A DNA stretch of 13,215 nt from Flemingiibacterium sp964430755 (GTDB taxonomy: Bacteria; Bacillota; Clostridia; Oscillospirales; CAG-272), in NCBI GenBank assembly GCA_964430755.1, contig CAYSFT010000056.1, forward strand, positions 1 through 13,215, in the 5' to 3' direction. The position numbers and the translations under genes were made by a program. The notes under the pieces are model-generated. The model was not told the DNA's origin. It searched no databases and saw only the letters and a program-made list of their open reading frames with translations. Each line of letters begins with the position of its first letter. Position 1 is the first letter of the stretch. Of this stretch, positions 1-5,584 are shown piece by piece.

Positions 1-138
1 TGGCTTCATTGTTTCTTTTGCGCAGTTGCGCCCGATTTGCGCTCAACTCCGCCTGACGGCTCCGGATTCGCTTTGTTAGCGGTGAGCGTTTGTACGCCGC
101 CAGCTTCGTCGGCGGCTCGGTGCTTCGTTGCTTGTTTC
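1..138 (-). repeat. Modular GC-rich intergenic repeat, left copy
   Basis: Read on the minus strand, positions 118 down to 27 match positions 13074-13165 of the plus strand without gaps, with 3 differences in 92 bases, so this is an inverted second copy of the same element. A flanking 24-base module (26 down to 3) matches 13046-13069 with 2 differences. The core contains a GC stem (GCCGCC/GGCGGC with a 9-base loop). Stop-free frames run across it and give proline- and serine-rich translations, but no ribosome binding site or domain supports a protein. It begins roughly 20-40 bases beyond the stop codon of the minus-strand radical SAM gene, in the same transcriptional sense. I infer a dispersed multicopy intergenic repeat; its copy number cannot be seen here. 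Confidence 0.8.
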
Positions 139-154
139 GAAGCAGTGGAAACAA
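132..154 (-). other. Weak stem-loop after the radical SAM gene
   Basis: A perfect 7-bp inverted repeat (132-138 with 148-154, TTGTTTC/GAAACAA) with a 9-base loop lies just beyond the stop codon of the minus-strand operon. It is AT-rich and no run of T follows it on the minus strand, so it is a poor intrinsic terminator by itself. The GC-rich repeat that follows may contribute to 3'-end formation, but that is inference. Confidence 0.3.
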
Positions 155-159
155 ATCTT

Positions 160-1014
160 TTATCCGCGATAATAGCTTGCACGCATACAGCGTTTGCAGA
201 GGTTATCAACACATTTGTGACTTGTGAATCCATCATAAATGGCTTTTGCACGCGGCGATGAAAGAATCTCGTCAAGCGTTTGCGTGAAAAGATTGCCGAG
301 CGGAATGTCACCGTTATGGTCAAGGCAACAGGGCACGACTGTGCCGTCACAGAGTACGCCGATCTGATCGCGCAGACCGTAACAGAAGCCATTCTCGTTA
401 ATGATATTGCTTTGCGGATCGGGCCAATCGAATTTATCTCCCCATTCGAGAAATACACGGTCGTAAAGTCGTTCGCCTAAACGTGTTTTTACCCATTCGC
501 CGTGGAAAACTTCACGCATCGAGGTGAGGATGGTGTCATTTTTTTCATTTAATGCGCCGTCAGCTCTGCCGTCTAAATTCCAAAGACGCAGGACGCTGAT
601 GATACCTGCCTCGGCGGCTTTTTTTGCAAAGTTGAGACATTCGTTTATGTATTCATCAAATGACATACCGGGCGGATTTGCTTCGAATGCGTGCAGGGAA
701 ATGTTGACTTTGTGCGGCTTGGCAGCGATTATTGAGTCACCGCGGTCGCCTAACGATGTGCCGTTCGTGGTGATGATTGATTTGAAGCCGAGTTCTTTTG
801 CGATGCTTATGAATTTCGGAAGCAGCGGATGCGCTGTCGGCTCGCCCATCAGGTGGTAATAAAGATACTCCGCCCAGGGCTTGATACGGTTTGCGAGCGT
901 TACAAACTCGTCTTCGGTGAGGGTGTGTGCGACTCTCGTTGTTCCTGGACAGAATGCGCAGTGGAGGTTACAGACGTTCGTTATTTCAAGGTAGGCTTTT
1001 TTGTGATTTGACAT
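160..1014 (-). CDS. Radical SAM/SPASM domain protein, substrate unknown
   Basis: The product has 284 residues. Near the N-terminus it carries the radical SAM signature CxxxCxxC (C15, C19, C22), which would hold the [4Fe-4S] cluster that cleaves S-adenosylmethionine. A GEP motif at 57-59 and a TTNGT strand at 82-86 fit the SAM-binding part of the partial TIM barrel. The C-terminal third is cysteine-rich (C211, C222, C229, C230, C268, C273, C276) with a PCC...GN arrangement typical of SPASM or twitch extensions, which bind one or two auxiliary clusters. Such proteins often modify peptides or sugars, but nothing here identifies a substrate, and no precursor peptide is evident next to it. The start ATG lies 15 bp after the stop of the upstream hydrolase gene, with a weak purine-rich site (AAAAGAGA), suggesting one operon with translational coupling. 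The gene looks intact. Family assignment is firm; function is unknown. Confidence 0.9.
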   Translation of the reverse strand: MSNHKKAYLEITNVCNLHCAFCPGTTRVAHTLTEDEFVTLANRIKPWAEYLYYHLMGEPTAHPLLPKFISIAKELGFKSIITTNGTSLGDRGDSIIAAKPHKVNISLHAFEANPPGMSFDEYINECLNFAKKAAEAGIISVLRLWNLDGRADGALNEKNDTILTSMREVFHGEWVKTRLGERLYDRVFLEWGDKFDWPDPQSNIINENGFCYGLRDQIGVLCDGTVVPCCLDHNGDIPLGNLFTQTLDEILSSPRAKAIYDGFTSHKCVDNLCKRCMRASYYRG

Positions 1015-1029
1015 AGTGGTCTCTTTTGA

Positions 1030-1671
1030 TCAGCGGATGCCTGCAAGCACCTGCTCGCATATTTGCTCCATGCCGAGCTCGGTCGGGTGACCGTTCAGCT
1101 TGTCGATGTCTGAAAGTGCGACAAAAACAAGTCCGTAACGCTCACAAACACTTTTCATTGCATCGATGATTTCACTCTTGATGTCACAGTTTGCGATAAA
1201 TACAATTTTTGTGTCGGGAAGCGTCACTGCGAGCTGCTCTGCAAAGTGCGCGATAGCAGGGAGGACGCAGAAAAGGTCGCTTTCCTCAATGCCGTTATAC
1301 TTCAGCTCACCGAGTGGTGCGCCTGACCAGCTATCGTTAGTACCGCCGAAAACGAACAGTGTGTCGATTTTGTTTTTTTCAAAGAAGCCTTCGTTCGCAA
1401 GCTTTCTGAATCTGTATATAAACGATGAGCTATTCGAGCAATCCGCATTGTTATAGCCGGTGTAGCCGATGGTTGAGCCGGACCAGCTGTTGTTTTGTAC
1501 GAGCGTTGAGCCTGTGGCTTCGAGGAGGCTACCCCACCAGGTTTTAGTTGCGTCAGAGACGTCCGGCGGTGTTTCGCGGTGTCCCGAATAGTAAACGGCG
1601 TAACCCTCGGGGATGTGTCCCTCATAGGTTGAATAGCTGTCTCCGAATATTATGATGGATTGTGAGTTCAT
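1030..1671 (-). CDS. SGNH/GDSL-family hydrolase
   Basis: A 213-residue protein with the block order of SGNH hydrolases: the nucleophile motif GDSYS near the N-terminus (S12), a block II glycine in SGS (G65), the GGTND block III (N112, D113) and a C-terminal GHP block V histidine (H195). Members are esterases or lipases, often removing acyl groups from carbohydrates; the substrate cannot be read from the sequence. The usual acidic residue three positions before the histidine is replaced by leucine (L192), with asparagine at 193, so a Ser-His dyad or a different acid is possible. There is no signal peptide, so a cytoplasmic enzyme is likely. The ATG at 1671 is preceded by AAGAGG about 9 bases upstream, which supports this start. 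It is the first gene of a two-gene minus-strand operon with the radical SAM gene, and its upstream region holds the hairpin array. Confidence 0.9.
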   Translation of the reverse strand: MNSQSIIIFGDSYSTYEGHIPEGYAVYYSGHRETPPDVSDATKTWWGSLLEATGSTLVQNNSWSGSTIGYTGYNNADCSNSSSFIYRFRKLANEGFFEKNKIDTLFVFGGTNDSWSGAPLGELKYNGIEESDLFCVLPAIAHFAEQLAVTLPDTKIVFIANCDIKSEIIDAMKSVCERYGLVFVALSDIDKLNGHPTELGMEQICEQVLAGIR

Positions 1672-1703
1672 AAGTGCGTACCTCTTTTTTGTGATTGAAT
1701 GAT

Positions 1704-1862
1704 ATATCGCTTGTGCGATATGATATACGGCTGATGCCGTATGATATATTTGCCAAGCAAATATGATATAATATCCGTTCCTTCATACGCGAAGCGTATA
1801 TCATCGCGCGAAGTGCGATATCATGCCGAAGGCATATCACCCGCTCTGCAAGGAACGGATAT
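1704..1862. repeat. Array of six short hairpins, partly enclosed by a long inverted repeat
   Basis: Six small inverted repeats follow each other. H1: 1704-1710 with 1715-1721. H2: 1725-1731 with 1736-1742. H3: 1746-1753 with 1757-1764. H4: 1785-1790 with 1794-1799. H5: 1803-1809 with 1813-1819, one G-U pair. H6: 1823-1827 with 1831-1835. They are separated by short GATAT/ATCAT-type linkers. H4-H6 share a GAA loop on the plus strand. H1-H3 have different loops, and their linkers read in the opposite sense. A 13-bp inverted repeat (1771-1783 with 1850-1862) encloses H4-H6. No credible gene lies here; open frames across it are composition artefacts. I infer a dispersed structured intergenic element, possibly transcribed as the 5' leader of the SGNH hydrolase gene. 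Confidence 0.85.
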
Positions 1863-1867
1863 CATTG

Positions 1868-1925
1868 AAAAACTCCAACACGAACAAAAAGCTCCAACCT
1901 GCGACAAACAAGTTGGAGTTTTTTT
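1868..1925. terminator. Double, bidirectional-looking terminator of tRNA-Gln
   Basis: On the minus strand, one left arm (complement of 1912-1918, CTCCAAC) can pair with either of two right arms. The first is the complement of 1892-1898, followed by CTTTTTG; the second is the complement of 1873-1879, followed by TTTTT. Both choices give a 7-bp stem ahead of a T-run. Read on the plus strand, the same arms end in GTTGGAG followed by seven or more T, so the element could also stop plus-strand transcription. It begins directly after the tRNA CCA end, as expected for a tRNA transcription unit. Confidence 0.85.
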
Positions 1926-1998
1926 GGCTGGGGATGAGGGATTTGAACCCCCACAAACAGAGTCAGAGTCTGTCGTGCTGCCATTACACAAATCCCCA
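1925..1998 (-). tRNA. tRNA-Gln (anticodon CUG)
   Basis: A 74-nt cloverleaf on the minus strand. The acceptor stem is TGGGGAT/ATCCCCA (7 bp), with a G discriminator and an encoded CCA at 1927-1925. The D-arm is GTGT...GCAC. The anticodon arm is ACAGA/TCTGT with loop CTCTGAC, giving anticodon CTG, which reads the glutamine codon CAG. The variable loop is TTGT. The T-arm is GGGGG/CCCTC (one G-U pair) with loop TTCAAAT. It stands alone with its own consensus promoter and terminator. In many Clostridia Gln-tRNA is formed by transamidation from Glu-tRNA, but nothing here bears on that. Confidence 0.97.
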
Positions 1999-2020
1999 AT
2001 GGATTTATTCAACGGACAAT

Positions 2021-2049
2021 ATTATACCACACCAATCTGCACTTGTCAA
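2021..2049 (-). promoter_or_regulatory. Consensus promoter of tRNA-Gln
   Basis: On the minus strand, TTGACA (complement of 2044-2049) and TATAAT (complement of 2021-2026) are both perfect consensus hexamers separated by exactly 17 bases. TGG directly precedes the -10, giving an extended -10 element. The expected start near 2014 leaves a leader of about 16 nt before the mature tRNA 5' end at 1998. Confidence 0.95.
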
Positions 2050-2132
2050 TAGGTTTTTTGAAAAAAATCAAGTTTTTCTTCGTGTAATTTTTTCCAAATA
2101 GGTGAGAATATTGTGTTTTTTTGAAAAAAGAC

Positions 2133-2161
2133 TGTACAATGTGGGAAAAATGTGATATACT
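2133..2161 (+). promoter_or_regulatory. Probable promoter of the DUF951-yfhO unit
   Basis: TGTACA at 2133-2138 (4 of 6 match the -35 consensus) and TATACT at 2156-2161 (5 of 6 match the -10) are 17 bases apart. TGA before the -10 makes it an extended -10 promoter. The expected start near 2168 lies about 25 bases before the GTG start codon. It is divergent from the tRNA-Gln promoter, with about 84 bp of AT-rich sequence between the two -35 boxes. Confidence 0.7.
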
Positions 2162-2193
2162 TACTGTATATATGTATTTTTGGAGGTGTTACT

Positions 2194-2403
2194 GTGCCGG
2201 AGATTTTACGGATCGCTGTCGGTGATGTTCTTGAAATGAAAAAACCGCATCCCTGTTCGCCGAAAAGTGTACATTTCCGTGTGGTTCGCGTCGGGAGCGA
2301 TATTCGTATCGTTTGCTCTCATTGCGGACGCGATCTCACCTTGCCCAGAATCAAGCTCGAAAAAAGTATCCGCCGTGTCCTGCATGAGGATACTCCCTGC
2401 TGA
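2194..2403 (+). CDS. DUF951 family small protein
   Basis: A 69-residue protein. A longer reading from the upstream GTG at 2152 is possible, but that codon lies within the predicted promoter, whereas the GTG at 2194 follows TGGAGGTG (2181-2188) at ideal spacing. The sequence shows the DUF951 pattern seen throughout Bacillota: a VGDVLEMKKPHPC segment (C21), a central VVRVGSDIRIVC, then a CxxC pair (C41, C44) followed by the LPR motif (50-52) and a basic stretch KLEKSIRRV. The three cysteines plus a neighbouring His could bind zinc. The predicted fold is small and mostly beta, and a nucleic-acid role has been suspected for the family but not shown as far as I know. It is followed after 37 bp by the YfhO gene and is probably cotranscribed with it. 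Confidence 0.9.
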   Translation: MPEILRIAVGDVLEMKKPHPCSPKSVHFRVVRVGSDIRIVCSHCGRDLTLPRIKLEKSIRRVLHEDTPC

Positions 2404-2440
2404 TTGATATACACATTATTTTTATAGAAAGGTTACGGTT

Positions 2441-5212
2441 ATGGAAGAAAACAATAATACAGTCGTGTCCGCCCAATCGGTCGGTACTGCCGAAAAGCTC
2501 ACCGAGGACACTGCGCCTTTAAAAATCCCAAAGCGTAAATTGCCGAACTGGCTTTCGAGAACTCTCTCGCCGCTTGACGGTATGTATCACATCGGTCTTG
2601 CTTTTATATTGCCCGTTTTCATTATGGCGCTTATTTACGTTGCGATGAGGGTCTGGCCGTTTGGCGAAAACTCTGTTCTGGTTCTCGATCTCAACGGTCA
2701 GTATGTTTATTATTTTGAGGCGATACGCGATATTCTGCGCGGCGAACAGGGAATCGTTTATTCGTTTGAACGCGCGCTCGGCGGCGAATTTCTCGGTATC
2801 GTTGCTTACTATCTTGCAAGCCCGTTCAGCGCGATAGTCGCTCTTTTCCCCGAGGGCATGATAACAGAGTCGATTTACACGATCCTGCTCCTCAAGTGTG
2901 GTCTTTCCGGCATGAATATGTGTGTTTATCTGCATAAGTCGCATCCGACAAAGCCGGTGAACGAGGTCATCTTCTCCGTCATGTACGCGCTGACCTCATA
3001 TGCCGTTGTTATGCAGCATAACACGATGTGGTTTGACTGTGTGCTTTTCTTCCCACTCGTGATGCTCGGTATTGAATCGCTCGTCAAATACGGCAAATAC
3101 AAGCTGTTTGTTCTGACTCTGGCGGTTTCGGTCTTTTCAAATTATTATATCGGTTACATGGTCTGCATCGCCGTTGCGGCTTATTTCTTCTTCTATTACT
3201 GCAAATCGACGGCACAGGAAAGAAATCCTATCGGCGAGAAATCTCATTTTATTAAATCGCTCGCCAGAATTGCGTTCTTTTCTGCCATTGCGATCGGTAT
3301 TGCGGCGATAATCGTGCTTCCGGCATACTATTCGCTGCAGTTCGGTAAGACGACCTTTTCAAACCCGAAGTACGATTTTGCGCAGAAGTTCGATTTCCTT
3401 GATCTTATCTCAAAAATGTTCCCGGCGTCTTACGACACCGTTCGTCCCGCAGGCTGGCCGTTCGTTTATTCGGGCACGCTGACGCTGATACTTTTGCCGG
3501 TTTTCTTCCTTATAAAAGAAATTACTCCGCGCAAGAAGATCGCATACGGCGCACTTATGGCGTTCTTCATCTTCAGCTTCAATTCAACCACGCTCGACCT
3601 CGTCTGGCACGGTTTCCAGAAGCCGAACTGGCTCAATTACCGTTACAGCTTCATGTTCTGCTTCGTCATAATCGTTATGGCGTACAAGGTATTTGAGCAT
3701 ATTGAAAAAATTGATATGCGAACGGTACTCGGCGTTGGCGGTGTACTTGGGCTGCTTACCGTTATACTGCAGAAACTCGAATACGAAAATCTGCCCGATC
3801 TCACCTCGATATGGCTGACGATAATCTGCCTTGCGGCTTACATGATACTTCTCTGTGGCTGCAATAAGCGATGGATGGAGGGCGGAGTTTCAACAGTTCT
3901 TTGCGTTATCGTTCTGCTGGAGCTTTTCTGCAGCGGACTTGCAGACATCACCTCGCTTGACGATGACGTTATGTACAGCTCGCGAACCTCATACACGACC
4001 TTTATGGACAAATGGAAGCCTGCCGCAGACTGGATGAACGAAAATGACACGTCCTTTTACCGCGCAGAAAAAACAACTCACAAAAAGACAAACGACAACT
4101 TTGCGCTTAACATAAAGGGGCTTTCAAACTCAACCTCAACGCTTAATGCCGATCAGATCGAATTCCTGCAGCGTATGGGTTATTCCTCGAAGTCACACTG
4201 GTCGAAATATCTCGGCGGAACGCCCGTTTCGGATAGTCTGCTCGGAGTCAAGTATCTGCTTGCGAAGGATACTGAAATACTGAATCCTCTCTGGGGAAAA
4301 GCCATATATACAGATTCCCAAAACGGTACTGCGGTTTACGAAAACAAATATGCGCTCGGGCTTGGATATATGGTCTCCTCGGACGTGGCAGAGTTTGAGT
4401 TTGCCGATCTTGACACGCCGTTCTCGCGTATGAATCTGCTTATCACGGCGATGCTTGGTGAGGACGAGCTTGTTGAGGTGTTCAAGCCTTACAGCGACAT
4501 TGAACCGATAACCGAGAATCTCAACACTTCCATAACAACGGGACATTATTATTACAAGAGAAGCAAGGAATCGCTTGCCGCCTCGATAACATACAAGTTT
4601 ACGCCGGTTAACAACTATGAAGTGTTCGTATACTTCCCGACGGATTATCCTCGCGACACTAAGCTCAAGCTTGACGGTCACGACCTTTCCGAATTTTTCA
4701 CCAATGAAACCTACCGTATCGTTTCGCTCGGCAGACTTAACGAGGGCGAAGAAGCGATACTCTCGATGCATCTCGAGGAGGACAGAGTTTATATGGCTCA
4801 CGATATGGACTATATTTACTACCTTGACGAGGAGCTTTTCAAAGAGGTCATGCCAAAGCTTCAGGCGAACAATTATAATATTGAATCTTTCACAGATTCC
4901 TCGTTTGACGGTACGGTTACCGCCGGTGAAGACAAGTCACTTCTTTTCTTAACGATACCTTATGATAAGGGCTGGAACGTATACGTTGACGGCGAGAGGG
5001 TTGAAACGATGGAGGTGCTTGGCGCGCTGACCGCCGTGGAGCTTGACGAGGGCGAGCACAGAGTTGAGCTTAAATATTCAACCTGGGCAATAAGATACGG
5101 CGTTGCGGTAACTGTTGTATCCTCGGTTGTGTTCGTTACGGTCTGCGCATCTGACTTTATCATAAAGAGAAAACGCAAAAAAACGCAGGATGTTTCGCTT
5201 ACACAGAATTAA
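2441..5212 (+). CDS. yfhO: YfhO-family polytopic membrane protein (probable GT-C glycosyltransferase)
   Basis: A 923-residue membrane protein. It has a hydrophilic N-terminus of about 47 residues, then roughly a dozen hydrophobic segments between residues 50 and 500. A large extracytoplasmic domain (about 505-880) follows, then a last membrane helix (about 885-908) and a basic cytoplasmic tail (KRKRKK). An early loop carries DLNGQYVYYFE (83-93), where the first Asp and the Glu are candidates for the catalytic acidic residues of GT-C enzymes. The C-terminal PYDKGW (840-845), a VDGERVE strand and a final GEHRVELKY strand are typical of YfhO. In Bacillus and Listeria, related proteins work with a CsbB-type enzyme to glycosylate lipoteichoic acid at the outer face, using undecaprenyl-phosphate-sugar. 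No CsbB-type gene is in this window, so the substrate is unknown. The ATG is preceded by AGAAAGG at good spacing, and a terminator follows the stop. Confidence 0.9.
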   Translation: MEENNNTVVSAQSVGTAEKLTEDTAPLKIPKRKLPNWLSRTLSPLDGMYHIGLAFILPVFIMALIYVAMRVWPFGENSVLVLDLNGQYVYYFEAIRDILRGEQGIVYSFERALGGEFLGIVAYYLASPFSAIVALFPEGMITESIYTILLLKCGLSGMNMCVYLHKSHPTKPVNEVIFSVMYALTSYAVVMQHNTMWFDCVLFFPLVMLGIESLVKYGKYKLFVLTLAVSVFSNYYIGYMVCIAVAAYFFFYYCKSTAQERNPIGEKSHFIKSLARIAFFSAIAIGIAAIIVLPAYYSLQFGKTTFSNPKYDFAQKFDFLDLISKMFPASYDTVRPAGWPFVYSGTLTLILLPVFFLIKEITPRKKIAYGALMAFFIFSFNSTTLDLVWHGFQKPNWLNYRYSFMFCFVIIVMAYKVFEHIEKIDMRTVLGVGGVLGLLTVILQKLEYENLPDLTSIWLTIICLAAYMILLCGCNKRWMEGGVSTVLCVIVLLELFCSGLADITSLDDDVMYSSRTSYTTFMDKWKPAADWMNENDTSFYRAEKTTHKKTNDNFALNIKGLSNSTSTLNADQIEFLQRMGYSSKSHWSKYLGGTPVSDSLLGVKYLLAKDTEILNPLWGKAIYTDSQNGTAVYENKYALGLGYMVSSDVAEFEFADLDTPFSRMNLLITAMLGEDELVEVFKPYSDIEPITENLNTSITTGHYYYKRSKESLAASITYKFTPVNNYEVFVYFPTDYPRDTKLKLDGHDLSEFFTNETYRIVSLGRLNEGEEAILSMHLEEDRVYMAHDMDYIYYLDEELFKEVMPKLQANNYNIESFTDSSFDGTVTAGEDKSLLFLTIPYDKGWNVYVDGERVETMEVLGALTAVELDEGEHRVELKYSTWAIRYGVAVTVVSSVVFVTVCASDFIIKRKRKKTQDVSLTQN

Positions 5213-5220
5213 TAATTTTT

Positions 5221-5248
5221 GGGCTGTTTCGTTTGAGACGGCCCTTTT
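5221..5248 (+). terminator. Intrinsic terminator after yfhO
   Basis: A 10-bp stem (5221-5230 with 5235-5244, GGGCTGTTTC/GAGACGGCCC with two G-U pairs) and a 4-base loop are followed by TTTT at 5245-5248. It starts 8 bases after the stop codon and separates the yfhO unit from the rpoBC promoter. Confidence 0.92.
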
Positions 5249-5317
5249 GATTTTCTCACACGTTAAGAGACGGTTAAAAAATTACAAAATATTTTTGGAA
5301 AAATTTTAATTTACCTA

Positions 5318-5346
5318 TTGACAAAGCCCGAAGTCTATGCTATAAT
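5318..5346 (+). promoter_or_regulatory. Strong promoter of rpoB-rpoC
   Basis: TTGACA at 5318-5323 and TATAAT at 5341-5346 are perfect consensus hexamers with a 17-base spacer. TGC just before the -10 adds the extended -10 element. The 40 bases upstream (about 5276-5317) are runs of A and T like an UP element. Transcription should start near 5353. Another TATAAT at 5359-5364 has no matching -35 and is probably incidental. Confidence 0.96.
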
Positions 5347-5352
5347 AATATA

Positions 5353-5584
5353 CTGCATTATAATCGCTTTGACTATGCGCGCTTTTGTGGCGATGTCAAA
5401 AAATGCGCATGGTTACGGACTTTTTTTGTTAAAAATCACAGGAGGGCAACATCACAGCATAGTGCCGTGAGTGACGCGGCTGACGACGTTTCACCTGTGA
5501 TCTTTATTTGTCTGTACCCTAAAAATCAAAGCACAAGTGCCAAGACCAGGATGTCAATACTGTTGAAATGGAGTGATAATTTCT
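5353..5584 (+). promoter_or_regulatory. Long, probably structured 5' leader of rpoB
   Basis: About 230 nt lie between the predicted start and the rpoB ATG, with no supported gene. Helices visible by eye: (a) 5363-5373 with 5390-5400, 11 continuous base pairs (ATCGC then TTTGAC against GTCAAA and GCGAT). These face each other in the order 5363-5367 with 5390-5394 and 5368-5373 with 5395-5400, so only one of the two sets can form at a time. (b) ATGCGC 5375-5380 with GCGCAT 5405-5410, which competes with the others and precedes a T7 run at 5421-5427. (c) ATCACAGG 5435-5442 with CCTGTGAT 5494-5501, an 8-bp closing stem. (d) Inside (c), GCCG 5464-5467 with CGGC 5477-5480. Stem (c) buries part of an AGGAGGG at 5440-5446. 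Competing helices suggest regulation of the operon, but I recognise no known RNA family. Confidence 0.55.
5570..5575 (+). promoter_or_regulatory. Ribosome binding site that fixes the rpoB start
   Basis: GGAGTG ends 9 bases before the ATG at 5585. An in-frame GTG at 5573 overlaps this site and has no purine-rich site of its own, so the ATG is the better start. It also gives the MVVKP-type N-terminus usual for Clostridia RpoB. Confidence 0.8.

Noticed and set aside
6..458. A 150-codon minus-strand frame running from within the radical SAM gene into the left repeat
   Set aside because: It overlaps the real radical SAM gene in another frame and ends in translated repeat sequence; no start signal supports it.
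1704..1862. Possible CRISPR array
   Set aside because: The repeated parts are short linkers and loops, the stems all differ, there are no constant direct repeats of 25-40 bp with regular spacers, and no cas genes are present.
1741..2101. Open frames on the plus strand through the hairpin array and tRNA-Gln
   Set aside because: They translate hairpins and the antisense of a tRNA; the structured RNA and DNA explanation fits better.
5421..5427. T7 run in the rpoB leader as a classical intrinsic terminator
   Set aside because: No GC-rich stem ends directly before the T-run; the nearest helix (5375-5380 with 5405-5410) ends ten bases earlier, so it is noted only as part of a possible switch.
5573..5584. 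Upstream GTG start for rpoB
   Set aside because: It overlaps the GGAG ribosome binding site of the ATG at 5585 and has no site of its own.
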